Source: Clostridiales bacterium
GTDB taxonomy: Bacteria > Bacillota > Clostridia > Saccharofermentanales > Saccharofermentanaceae
NCBI GenBank assembly: GCA_017527865.1
Contig: JAFXPN010000026.1
Location: 1 to 64,000 of the forward strand
Reading direction: 5' to 3'
DNA: 64,000 nt
Positions 27,101 through 35,481 of the stretch are shown here, piece after piece. The first letter of the stretch is position 1; the number at the start of each line of letters is the position of its first letter. Made by a program: the position numbers and the translations under genes. The notes beneath the pieces were generated by a model. That model had not been told where the DNA came from. It saw only the letters and a program-made list of their open reading frames with translations, and did no database searches.

Positions 27101-27763
27101 GATATTATAAGCATCCGCGCCTTCTACTCTGACCGACGCGGTCATAAAGCTGCCGTTCAAAGTCTCCATGTCGAAGACTTCAGGCAGCACTATAACGTAA
27201 CGCGATCCGGGCGTAATATGCGTTCTGCAGGCAAGATCCGGATGCTGAATGATACCGCTTACCGTGAATTCATTTCCAGTAAGATACTGAGGGATTCCCT
27301 GATGCGAATCAATGACCTCGACAGTGTCTCCGACCTGCAGTTCCAGATCCTCGGCCAGGAAATACTCGATAACACATTCACCGGCATTTTCCGGCATATG
27401 TCCTTCCACGATAACAGGCGTATTTATGCGCTCATTCAGCGATACGACCATAACATCCGATGACGTTTCCTTCCCGATGATCTTGCCGGGAGTCCTGTAT
27501 CCGGGTTCAACATCGAGCACGCCTTCCGTATTTCTTATAGCCTCCAGGTCGTCCCCGGTGAGCATATAAGTGGATGTTATCTCGATATCCCTGAAAGCGG
27601 TCTGCCTGAAGAATTCATTTCCGTTTCCTTCAAAAGCGGTGGAGGCATAGTGGATCCCGAGATAAGTCAGGATCGCAAGACCTGAGATGACAACAACAGA
27701 CAGATATGAGACTATCTGCTTCTTTATGTTGCGTACAGCATCTTTTGCCTGGGTCTTCTTCAT
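24140..27763 (-). CDS. large FtsX-like (MacB-type) permease with two extracytoplasmic coiled-coil arms
   Basis: A 1207-residue protein. An N-terminal membrane helix (about 17-38) precedes a MacB-like periplasmic core (to about 250). Two long Ala/Gln/Leu/Glu-rich coiled-coil segments follow (about 255-400 and 535-660), built of short repeats such as AQLDEGWDQL and AQYEAGEAQY. The FtsX permease core follows (helices from about 685-800), a second MacB-like core (about 850-1060), and three C-terminal helices. Proteins of this form are mechanotransmission ABC components or exporters acting at the cell wall. Its ATPase partner is the adjacent gene, which is interrupted by a stop codon. The two genes are 4 nt apart. 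Confidence 0.85.
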   Translation of the reverse strand: MKKTQAKDAVRNIKKQIVSYLSVVVISGLAILTYLGIHYASTAFEGNGNEFFRQTAFRDIEITSTYMLTGDDLEAIRNTEGVLDVEPGYRTPGKIIGKETSSDVMVVSLNERINTPVIVEGHMPENAGECVIEYFLAEDLELQVGDTVEVIDSHQGIPQYLTGNEFTVSGIIQHPDLACRTHITPGSRYVIVLPEVFDMETLNGSFMTASVRVEGADAYNIFSQQYIDCVTLTKNRLDELADIRAPIRYDEITGEFQAQIDDSSAELDRVRRQLDDGWNEYKNGLDQTADAQVQLNDARTQLDEGWDQLAEAQIRLRDGRAQLDDAWAQLQALRAELDSAAARLAEGRAQLDEAQAQLDYYGAQIEEGRQAIADAEARIASGRQQLISGYMQLEDAKTQVRTRIYESIADVLGRDIAESISWAIPASTADVDNPGVSASCMQISDSVMIDLNDSMSDNIFAVLASTGIPEDELRAAYEEIKGEVLVIIDGETVLEAIVREIVNEYNSVESRYNELANTASTWNTYHWMYIDAIERYNAKLPEFEAALAQYNEKLEQFNEGQAQYDDAYAQYEAGEAQYAEGLARYNAGEAEYNSRQAEYNQGREQLEEGEARYEDGLIQLQEGLAELAQVRPQLEEGEAQYLQGKGQLEEAMERIKNLKACHWIVLTAEGNAGYIQIRNDARNVADMGATMAFVFILVGALVIYATTGRIIEEQRRLVGATKAFGFFNREILAKYLMFGVTGTITGAALGVLVGYTIIQFIFLHVYGRNYVYGKGHFFFNTPLTCIIVAGAIVLSSFTVWFACTHLIKASAITLMQDSLTGSRRKKSARSRRSKGTLYGRMILLNMLADKKRVIVTIMSIAGCCTLLVAGMSLNFSVNNAVEMHYDTFEVYGLKIKYDPVISDTVEQDIAEVIEEYNADYMTVHDDYYTYEINGNLNAFELVAGDLEEMQPYLTRRDVQTGDLITDNSDGLWVFTMLSERMHINRGDEITVFDAAMDPHDVVVAGVFNQYIGQYVIMSPDTYSETFGEEAVNNAFLVNIDQQRAEDLVNDISKIPGYMSSANSAENRAHVKDLASVLDYISLLFIIVAAMMAYFILLNLVNMYINQKKLELTILRVNGFTVKETIKYVSLEIIVSTVLGIIIGLGLGSLLAYKVVRLLESMILHFDRSIQYTSWGIAAVFTIFFTAVISAWALRKVKRLNLTDVSAE

Positions 27764-27767
27764 CGCC

Positions 27768-28988
27768 TTACCAGACTAACTCCGTCGCATGGAGAGGATT
27801 AAGATTTCTCTTAATGCTTCCTATCTTGCCGTTGCGAAGCTTTACTATACGGTCTGCCATCTTGGCTATCTCCGCATTGTGGGTGACCATCATAACGGTT
27901 GTGCCCTTGGTCTTTATGATGTCCTCAATGACCTGAAGGACCTCAATGCTCGTCGCATAATCAAGCGCCGCGGTAGGCTCATCGGCAAGGATGAGGCTGG
28001 GTCTTTTAACGATCGCTCTCGCGATCGATACTCTCTGCTGCTGACCGCCCGACAATTGACTCGGATAGTAATCTGCACGGTCGGTAAGACGGACCTTCGC
28101 GACCGCCTCCTCCGGCGTCATCGGATCATCTACAAGCTCGGATATTAATAATACGTTCTCTAGCACCGTAAGGTTAGGCATGAGGTTGTACTGCTGGAAG
28201 ATGAATCCGACATACTCTCTTCAGAACAAAGTGAGATCCATGTCGGTAGGGTGAGAAAAATCCTTTCCTTCTATCAGCAGCGTTCCGCCGGTCAGCGAAT
28301 CCATTCCGCCGATTATATTCATCATGGTAGACTTGCCGCAGCCGGACTCACCGAGTACAACGACGAATTCATTCTTATATATATCGAGATTTATGCCATT
28401 GAGCACGGGATTGACCGTATCACCGGTGTTATACTGCTTCGTAACATTACGAAGCGAGATAAGCACCTCTTTCTGATCATCAAGCTCAACAAAGAAATCC
28501 CTTTCAGCGATGGTCATGGCCGCCAGAGCCGCCATATGTTTGCACAGCTCAAGCTCATCTTCACTGTACAGTCTGCCGTCCTTCTTATTGACTACGATCC
28601 AACAGCCGATAACCGTATCTACGTTAAGAAGAGGAACACATATCACAGTCTTTGTAATAAGACCCGTATCGTCAAAGACAGTACCGTCGAACCTCGTATC
28701 CGTCGCGGTATCCGCCACCATGACGGCTTCACCGGTCTTTGTGACAAGGCCTTCGACACCCATTCCGTTCTCGACGACTATGTTGGATATATCTGCAGGA
28801 CCGATATGAAATACCGGAGTGAGTCTGTCCGTCTTCTTATCAAGAAGCCAGATAGCCCCCGCCTCGCTGTCGAGCTCTTCGATGATCGTCTCCAGGCTGC
28901 CCGCGAGTGCATCGTCAAGAGTTTCCGCATACAGAAGCTGGTTCATTATGCGCCAGGTAGCCTTCGTATATTTATTCTTTTCAACCAT
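27768..28988 (-). pseudogene. GAF-ABC ATPase fusion (LolD/MacB type) interrupted by an in-frame TGA
   Basis: The frame is continuous from 28988 to 27768 except for TGA at 28221-28223 (codon 256). Before it are a GAF domain (about 20-165) and the start of an ABC ATPase, with Walker A GESGCGKSTMMNI. After it are the Q-loop IFQQYN, signature LSGGQQQRVSIARA, Walker B LILADEPTAALD and the switch His in VTHNAE. Relatives have an Arg-rich stretch at the stop (F-R-R-x-x-G-F-x-F-Q), and CGA to TGA is one transition, so a nonsense mutation or base-call error fits best. Read-through is an alternative, since TGA is used as a normal stop elsewhere in the window. An ATPase with an N-terminal GAF domain is itself unusual. 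Confidence 0.8.
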
Positions 28989-29049
28989 AAGTCATAAGCC
29001 TTTCGCTTTATCTCCTTATTATAAACCGTAGTATCAGCGCATAGAAACA

Positions 29050-29071
29050 GGGCGCCTCCTGCGAGACGCCC
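29050..29071 (-). terminator. rho-independent terminator of pflB
   Basis: On the minus strand the stem GGGCGTCTC/GAGGCGCCC (with one G-U pair) has a 4-nt loop and is followed by TGTTTCTAT. It sits between pflB and the GAF-ABC gene and separates their transcripts. Confidence 0.7.
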
Positions 29072-29130
29072 CGGTTCTTAAGTCTTATCTTATCAGATCA
29101 GGATCCGTGTCAGGTCCTTGCGTCTTAAGA

Positions 29131-31395
29131 TCACAGCCTGTCGTGGCAAGTTCTGGAGATAACGTCGTCCTGCTGTTCCTTTGTAAGGTCGATGAACTTA
29201 ACTGCATATCCGGATACGCGGATCGTGAAGTTAGCGTACTCTTCCTTCTCGGGATGAGCCTGAGCGTCGAGGAGCTTCTTAACACCGAAGACGTTAACGT
29301 TCAGGTGATGCGCGCCCTGTGCGAAGTAACCGTCCATTACGGAAACGAGGTTGTTCTTCTGATCTGCCTCTGTATTGCCGAGAGCCGCAGGGTTGATGGT
29401 CTGGGTATTGGAGATACCGTCGAGGGACCAGTGATAAGGGATCTTGGCAACGGAGTTCAGGGAAGCTACGAGACCGTTCTTCTCTGCGCCGTAAGCCGGG
29501 TTTGCTCCGGGTGACAGAGGCTCGCCTGCCTTACGTCCGTCAGGCAATGTACCTGTCTTCTTTCCGTAAACGACATTGGAGGTGATCGTAAGGATAGAAG
29601 TTGTAGGCTCTGCGTTCCTGTATGTGTGGTGCTTTCTTACCTTTGTCATGTAGGTCTTGAGCAGCCAGATGCCGATCTCGTCAGCGCGGTCGTCATCGTT
29701 TCCGTATCTCGGGAAGTCACCCTCGATCTCGAAGTCTGTAGCAATACCGGCTTCGTTCCTGATAGCCTTGACCTTCGCATACTTGATAGCGGAAAGCGAA
29801 TCGATTACGTGTGAGAAGCCTGCGATACCGGTAGCGAATGTTCTTCTTACGTTGGTATCGATGAGAGCGAGCTCAGCAGCCTCATAGTAATACTTATCGT
29901 GCATGTAGTGGATGAGGTTCAGGGAGTTGACATAGATATCAACGAGCCAGTCGAGCATGAGATCGAACTTGGCGATGACCTCATCATAGTCAAGGTACTC
30001 GGATGTGATAGGAGCATAAGCAGGTCCGACCTGGACTCTCTTAGGATCTGTCTCGAGCTCATCCTTACCGCCGTTGATAGCATAGAGCAGGCACTTTGCA
30101 AGGTTTGCACGTGCGCCGAAGAACTGCATCTCCTTACCTGTCTGTGTAGCGGATACGCAGCAGCAGATGGAGTAGTCATCACTCCAGATGGGTCTCATGA
30201 CATCATCATTCTCGTACTGTACGGAAGATGTTGTGATGGAGATGTGAGCTGCATACTGTCTGAATGTCTCAGGCAGTCTCTTGGAATAGAGGACTGTAAG
30301 GTTCGGCTCGGGTGAAGGACCCATGTTCTCCAGTGTGTGGAGGAATCTGAAGTCGTTCTTTGTAACCAGTGAACGTCCGTCGTTTCCGAGACCTGCAACT
30401 TCGAGTGTAGCCCAGACCGGGTCACCGGAGAACAGCTCGTTGTATGACTGGATACGTGCGAACTTGACCATACGGAACTTCATAACGAGATGGTCGATAA
30501 GCTCCTGAGCCTCTTCCTCTGTAAGGATGCCCTTCTTAAGGTCACGGCTGATGTAGATATCAAGGAATGTGGAGATACGTCCGACTGACATAGCAGCGCC
30601 GTTCTGTGTCTTGATAGCTGCGAGATAACCGAAGTACAGCCACTGTACAGCTTCTCTTGCGTCCTTGGCGGGCTGGGAGATGTCGAAGCCGTAGATCTTA
30701 GCCATTTCCTTCATCTGTGTAAGGGCCTTGATCTGCTTAGCGATCTCTTCTCTCTGACGGATAACATCGTCAAGCATGTTGCCGTCGCCGCAGTTAAGAA
30801 GATCGTTCTTCTTGGAATTGATGATGAAGTCGATACCGTAGAGAGCAACTCTTCTGTAGTCGCCTACGATCCTTCCTCTGCCGTATGTATCAGGAAGACC
30901 GGTGAGAATGTGGGAATGACGTGCAGCCTTGATCTCAGGTGTGTATACCGAGAAGACCGCATCGGAGTGTGTTGTGTGATATTCGGTAAAGATCTTGTGA
31001 AGCTCAGCCGAGGGCTCATAGCCGTACATCTGGCATGACTGCTCAGCCATCTTGATGCCGCCGTAGGGCATGAACGCTCTCTTCAAAGGCTTGTCTGTCT
31101 GAAGACCGACAACCTTCTCAAGATCCTTCATGGACTCGTCGATGTAACCGGGACCGTATGAAAGGATATCGGATACAACCTCGGTCTCCATATCAAGGAC
31201 GCCGCCCTTAGCTCTCTCCTGCTTCTGCAATTCCTGGAGCTTGCCCCAAAGCTTGTTTGTAGCTTCGGTAGGTCCCGCAAGGAATGACTCGTCGCCGTCA
31301 TAGGGCTCGTAGTTATTCTGGATGAAATCTCTTACATTGATCTCATCCTTCCACAATCTTCCGGAAAAACCTTCCCACTGCTCATAATTTTTCAT
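29131..31395 (-). CDS. pflB: pyruvate formate-lyase (formate C-acetyltransferase)
   Basis: A 754-residue enzyme that converts pyruvate and CoA to acetyl-CoA and formate. The catalytic cysteine pair lies in [19 protein letters not shown] at about residue 410. The glycyl-radical site is RVSGYA at about 730. The length matches the usual 740-760. The leader is about 50 nt from the predicted transcription start, with AAAGGAAA as ribosome site. The promoter carries a Fur/PerR-like palindrome. Its activase is encoded 5 kb downstream on the same strand. Confidence 0.97.
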   Translation of the reverse strand: MKNYEQWEGFSGRLWKDEINVRDFIQNNYEPYDGDESFLAGPTEATNKLWGKLQELQKQERAKGGVLDMETEVVSDILSYGPGYIDESMKDLEKVVGLQTDKPLKRAFMPYGGIKMAEQSCQMYGYEPSAELHKIFTEYHTTHSDAVFSVYTPEIKAARHSHILTGLPDTYGRGRIVGDYRRVALYGIDFIINSKKNDLLNCGDGNMLDDVIRQREEIAKQIKALTQMKEMAKIYGFDISQPAKDAREAVQWLYFGYLAAIKTQNGAAMSVGRISTFLDIYISRDLKKGILTEEEAQELIDHLVMKFRMVKFARIQSYNELFSGDPVWATLEVAGLGNDGRSLVTKNDFRFLHTLENMGPSPEPNLTVLYSKRLPETFRQYAAHISITTSSVQYENDDVMRPIWSDDYSICCCVSATQTGKEMQFFGARANLAKCLLYAINGGKDELETDPKRVQVGPAYAPITSEYLDYDEVIAKFDLMLDWLVDIYVNSLNLIHYMHDKYYYEAAELALIDTNVRRTFATGIAGFSHVIDSLSAIKYAKVKAIRNEAGIATDFEIEGDFPRYGNDDDRADEIGIWLLKTYMTKVRKHHTYRNAEPTTSILTITSNVVYGKKTGTLPDGRKAGEPLSPGANPAYGAEKNGLVASLNSVAKIPYHWSLDGISNTQTINPAALGNTEADQKNNLVSVMDGYFAQGAHHLNVNVFGVKKLLDAQAHPEKEEYANFTIRVSGYAVKFIDLTKEQQDDVISRTCHDRL

Positions 31396-31449
31396 GGTCT
31401 TTATTTCCTTTCTGATTAATACTAAGACTTTGTTTTTTTCGGTACTGCT

Positions 31450-31478
31450 AATATAGCAAAATGAAAATCATTTTACAA
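31450..31478 (-). promoter_or_regulatory. pflB promoter with a Fur-like palindrome in the spacer
   Basis: On the minus strand, TTGTAA (31473-31478) and TATATT (31450-31455) are 17 bp apart. Between them lies the perfect inverted repeat AAAATGA-aaa-TCATTTT (31458-31474). It matches the Fur-box core AATGATAATCATT at most positions. It does not match the Rex or FNR consensus. Confidence 0.6.
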
Positions 31479-31596
31479 CCCTAATTTATAATCATTCTAA
31501 AAAATGTCACTAAAAATTCACGCTTTTTGACACAGGAAAGGCGGCGGTCGGAAAAGGTTAATTTTTCTTTTCGAAAAGGAAACGCTTCGGGCGGCG

Positions 31597-33885
31597 TCAG
31601 CCTTCGGGTACGGGCTGCTCGGGCTCGGGTGTGGGCTCTACGTGAATGGGGCAGAGAGCATCCGCGTGTGGCGCAAGGTAAGAATTGACGACGAACAGAT
31701 CCGTGCGCGTCGTACCTGCCGCGCGGCACATGTCGGTGGGATAATAGCCGGAATCACACACTTCCATCTCGACAACGGTATCGGGACGGGTGAAGCTTCT
31801 GCCGGGCAGATTCTGATGGATCCTGCTCATGACGTAATACCAGATGCGGTTCGCGTTGGGCTTGTCGATATTGGGGATCAGAGTCTGTCTCAAACGGTTG
31901 TCGTAACCGTACCAGACTGCTCCGCAATAGTAAGGGGTATACCCGCAGAACCACTTGTCGAGGTTGGCGTCGGTAGTACCCGTCTTGCCAGCGGTCGCGA
32001 TATATTCACCGTCAAAATTGGTTATCACCGAGACGGTTCCCGTCGCAGTACCGTTGGTTATGACGTCCTCGAGGATATCGCTCATGATGTAAGCGGTCTC
32101 CGTCGAATAAACGCGGTGCTTCTCGGGGCTTGCCGTAAGGACCACGGTATCGTTGCTGTCCAGCACCTGCGTATATGCATAGGGTTCCGTATAGGTTCCT
32201 CCCGAAGCAAGGGTATTGAAGGCTCCGCACATCTGAAGCGGCGTGATGCCCGTGGTAAAAGAACCGATAGCCTGTGCGGGATAAGACCCCTCGGCTGTCA
32301 TGTCGATGCCCTCCTGCATGAGGAACCAGAGAGCCGTGTCGCCTCCGACGTCATACCAGACCTTGAGCGCGATCGTATTCTTCGACAGCGCGACTGCCCT
32401 TCTTATGGTGAGCGGGCCCGCATATGAACGGTCGGCATTAAGCGGCCATACGGCGTTCGGATTGTTGGGATCCAGGTGACACTCTTCATCGACATAGATA
32501 GTGGCAGGCGTGATGATGCCGAGCTCCAGCGCCGGGGCGTAATCTATTATCGGTTTAATGGAAGAACCGGTCGACCTGTACGCCTGTGTCGCGCGGTTAA
32601 GACCCATGTTTACGGTCTTCCTTCCGTAACCGCCCTGAAGGCCCGCGATAGCTCCCGTCTCGACATTGATGACCGCCATTCCGGCCTGCGGCTTCTCCGG
32701 GTAATCGACCAGAAGCGTGGGATCCTGCTGGAACAGTTCCCTCGTCGAGAAAGCTTCATCGAGGACGGCCTGGACCTCGGGTTCGAGAGTCGTATATATC
32801 TGATATCCTCTGTTATATACAATGGTAGTTGCAAGGTCGACGGAGATATCGCGCGTCTCGGCTATGTCAGCGATGACCTCCGATATGGCATACTCGGCAA
32901 AATAAGAATTGATCTCGTTCGCGGAAGTTGTCTCGGCAGACCTGAACAACAGCTCTGTATTAAGGGCATTCTGATACTCTTCATCGGTTATATAGCCCAG
33001 CTCGTGCATCTTGGACAGCACGATGCGCTGGCGTCTTAAGGCATTTCTTCTTCCCGATTCACGAAGCGGGTTGTAGTAAGAGGGGCTCTTGGGAAGACCT
33101 GCAAGGAAAGCGCATTCCGCAAGGTTCAGTTCGGATGCGTTCTTGCCGAAGTAGTTCTGGGCGGCAGACTGCACGCCGACATAGTTGTTCCCCATCGGCG
33201 CAAGGTTAAGATAAAGCTCCATGATCTCATCCTTGCTCAGCTGCTGTTCGAGGTTCATCGCCGCGAACCACTCCTGGATCTTACGGGAAGTGGAATGCTG
33301 GTCGTTGCCCGAGATCAGCTTTACGGTCTGCTGGGTGATAGTCGAGCCTCCGTGTGTCGCGGAACCGCCGTTTGCAAGAGCCGACAGCACCGCGCTTCCG
33401 ATCCTCTTCAGGTCGATGCCCGAATGCTCGTAGAATCTCTCGTCCTCGATGCTTATTACCGCTTCCTCAAGATAAGTATTCCTGACTTCGCTTATGGGAA
33501 TATAGATGCGGTCGACGTTCTCGTTGCCCGTCAGCCTTGCGATCTCGTTGCCTTCACTGTCATAGACAAATGATGTCTGGACCTCATCCGTACGGGTAAT
33601 GTCGGCAATCGAGAGAGGCTTGGTCATGGACACATAGCCCAGGAGCATGCCGGCGCCGAATCCTCCGAAGGCGAATCCGATGCACAAACAGGCGACCAGC
33701 ACTATCTTAAAGACAGCGGAAAGGAACGTCATGATCTCGTGTTTAAAACTTCTGTTAAACCCCGAGACCGTGGGCTTGCCTTTAAGGATGCGGCGAAGCT
33801 CATCTGCGAGCGCGGAATTCTCGGGCGCTACGGGCTGACTGTTCCTGACGTTCCCGTTTCTGACGCTTCCTGTATCCCTGCTCAT
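31597..33885 (-). CDS. class A penicillin-binding protein (PBP1a)
   Basis: A 762-residue bifunctional peptidoglycan glycosyltransferase/transpeptidase. I chose the ATG at 33885 because AAGGAAGGACC lies before it; an in-frame ATG at 33933 has no ribosome site. A cytoplasmic N-terminus and one membrane helix (about 55-80) are followed by the glycosyltransferase domain (EDERFYEHSGID; HGGSTITQQTVK) and the transpeptidase domain with S-x-x-K in STGSSIKP, SKN, and KTGTT. The C-terminal Pro/Glu tail is short. It acts in cell-wall synthesis on the outer face of the membrane. Confidence 0.95.
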   Translation of the reverse strand: MSRDTGSVRNGNVRNSQPVAPENSALADELRRILKGKPTVSGFNRSFKHEIMTFLSAVFKIVLVACLCIGFAFGGFGAGMLLGYVSMTKPLSIADITRTDEVQTSFVYDSEGNEIARLTGNENVDRIYIPISEVRNTYLEEAVISIEDERFYEHSGIDLKRIGSAVLSALANGGSATHGGSTITQQTVKLISGNDQHSTSRKIQEWFAAMNLEQQLSKDEIMELYLNLAPMGNNYVGVQSAAQNYFGKNASELNLAECAFLAGLPKSPSYYNPLRESGRRNALRRQRIVLSKMHELGYITDEEYQNALNTELLFRSAETTSANEINSYFAEYAISEVIADIAETRDISVDLATTIVYNRGYQIYTTLEPEVQAVLDEAFSTRELFQQDPTLLVDYPEKPQAGMAVINVETGAIAGLQGGYGRKTVNMGLNRATQAYRSTGSSIKPIIDYAPALELGIITPATIYVDEECHLDPNNPNAVWPLNADRSYAGPLTIRRAVALSKNTIALKVWYDVGGDTALWFLMQEGIDMTAEGSYPAQAIGSFTTGITPLQMCGAFNTLASGGTYTEPYAYTQVLDSNDTVVLTASPEKHRVYSTETAYIMSDILEDVITNGTATGTVSVITNFDGEYIATAGKTGTTDANLDKWFCGYTPYYCGAVWYGYDNRLRQTLIPNIDKPNANRIWYYVMSRIHQNLPGRSFTRPDTVVEMEVCDSGYYPTDMCRAAGTTRTDLFVVNSYLAPHADALCPIHVEPTPEPEQPVPEG

Positions 33886-33968
33886 TGGTCCTTCCTTTCC
33901 GTTATTATTCTGATCATCGTTATATTTTACCATAAATACAATTTTGCTTAATTTGTTTCGCCCGGCCG

Positions 33969-33977
33969 TGTTACAAT
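33969..33977 (+). promoter_or_regulatory. extended -10 promoter placing transcription start at the rlmD-like ATG
   Basis: TGTTACAAT (TGn plus -10 TACAAT) ends 6 nt before the ATG at 33984, and no Shine-Dalgarno lies between. Transcription would start at or next to the A of the start codon. Confidence 0.5.
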
Positions 33978-33983
33978 TGCGTC

Positions 33984-35378
33984 ATGACTTTAAACGGCAA
34001 CACATCCGGGAACGTCCCGGAATCTAAAGAAACGGTAACGATCACAGGTCTCGGCAACGAAGGTCAGGGAGTGGGTCAGCTTTCTTCAGGAAAGAAAGTC
34101 TTCGTTCCCGCCGTACTGCCCGGGGAAGTGTGCGAAGTGGCGGTAACTACGGAGAACTCACGCTATGCCGAGGGAACCTGCATAAATCTTCTTACGCCTT
34201 CCCCCGCAAGGATATTAAGCTACGGCAATTTCGTTCCGGGCGCCGATATTGCCCATATGTCCTATGAATATGCCCTGGAATACAAAGAGGATAAAGTCCT
34301 GGGCTGCCTGCTTCATATCGGAAAACTCCCCGAGGAGACCGTATATTCCGCGATGAAGCCCATCATCCCGTGCGAAGATCCCTTAAACTACCGCAACCAC
34401 ATGCAGTACAGGCTGGTCGCGGGCCGGCTGTGTCTTATCAACAATATCACCATGATGGCCGAAGTTCCCGGAAATTCCATATTGGAGTATCAGGTATTCT
34501 CTGCTCTAAGAGACTGTCTCGAGAAAGTGTTCGCGAATGCGCCGACCAATCTTTTCGAAGAGGTGGTGATGAGAGGGTCGCTCAGGACACGCGAAGTGCT
34601 CGTGGGATTTGTGTCAGGAAACACGGACGCGCACGAAGTCATCATCGGCAACGTGCAAAAGTACGTATCCTCCACATCCCTGATACATGAGCTCGAGGAA
34701 GCATGCAGAACTGAAGGCTTCAGGCTCGCGGGCGTCACGCTCCGCATAAGCGCTACTGCTGCCGACAAGAGGACAAGAGGCGGAACGCGGATGCTGCTCT
34801 CGGGAAACGACTACTACGAAGAGATACTGCTCGGTCACAAGTTCAGGGTGCATATGGGTTCGTTCTTCCAGGTCAATATCCCGCAGGCGGAAGTTCTCTA
34901 CAAATGCGCATCCGAGTTTACCCGTGATGCGGCTTCCCTGCTGGATCTTTACTGCGGGGCAGGAACCATAGGACTGTCGGTCCTCTCCCCCGGGCAGAAG
35001 CTCACCGGCCTCGACACTGTCGCCGACGCCATCCGCGGAGCCAAAGAGAACGCTCAGCTGAATGGCGTCCCCAACGCTTCATTTATTCTGAAGCCCGCCG
35101 AGGACATAGATTTCACATCGGTCTCGGCTTCGATGCCCTCCCCCCTCACCGTTATCGTCGATCCTCCTCGTAAAGGGCTCGCCGATGCGCTGATCCGCAA
35201 ACTGCTCTCATTCCGTCCCGGGAAGATCTGCTATATATCGTGCGACCCGGCAACCCTTGCGCGCGATATTTCACAGCTGGCAGGCTCCGGCTCTTACGCG
35301 CTCACTTCCGTCCAGCCCGTGGATATGTTCCCGTGGACGCACCATATCGAAGTCGTCGCGCATTTGACCGCAGTCTAG
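33984..35378 (+). CDS. 23S rRNA uridine C5-methyltransferase (RlmD/TrmA family) lacking the Fe-S cysteines
   Basis: A 464-residue SAM-dependent RNA m5U methyltransferase. The N-terminal TRAM domain (about 15-75) is followed by the SPOUT-free Rossmann domain with DLYCGAGTIGLSVL (SAM binding), VDPPRKGL, and the catalytic Cys in ISCDPATLARD. In relatives a C-x(5)-C-x-x-C stretch before HLSYE ligates a [4Fe-4S] cluster. Here that segment reads YGNFVPGADIAHMSYE (about residues 80-95) with no cysteine. Some family members lack the cluster, so activity may be retained. No ribosome site is visible and the mRNA may be leaderless. Confidence 0.85.
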   Translation: MTLNGNTSGNVPESKETVTITGLGNEGQGVGQLSSGKKVFVPAVLPGEVCEVAVTTENSRYAEGTCINLLTPSPARILSYGNFVPGADIAHMSYEYALEYKEDKVLGCLLHIGKLPEETVYSAMKPIIPCEDPLNYRNHMQYRLVAGRLCLINNITMMAEVPGNSILEYQVFSALRDCLEKVFANAPTNLFEEVVMRGSLRTREVLVGFVSGNTDAHEVIIGNVQKYVSSTSLIHELEEACRTEGFRLAGVTLRISATAADKRTRGGTRMLLSGNDYYEEILLGHKFRVHMGSFFQVNIPQAEVLYKCASEFTRDAASLLDLYCGAGTIGLSVLSPGQKLTGLDTVADAIRGAKENAQLNGVPNASFILKPAEDIDFTSVSASMPSPLTVIVDPPRKGLADALIRKLLSFRPGKICYISCDPATLARDISQLAGSGSYALTSVQPVDMFPWTHHIEVVAHLTAV

Positions 35379-35481
35379 ACACACCCGCTTTTAAGTATGA
35401 TTATCAGGCGCCGCATTCACTTTCGGGCGGCTATGGTTTAGAATACTCCTTATCCAATTAAATAATTACACGGGGGTTCAC

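Noticed and set aside
27768-28181. 137-codon frame as a separate ABC ATPase gene
   Set aside because: It starts inside the ATPase domain, after Walker A, in the same frame as the upstream part; it is the 3' half of one gene split by TGA.
35411-35432. GCCGC/GCGGC hairpin after the rRNA methyltransferase gene as a terminator
   Set aside because: Only 5 bp with a 12-nt loop and no T tract.
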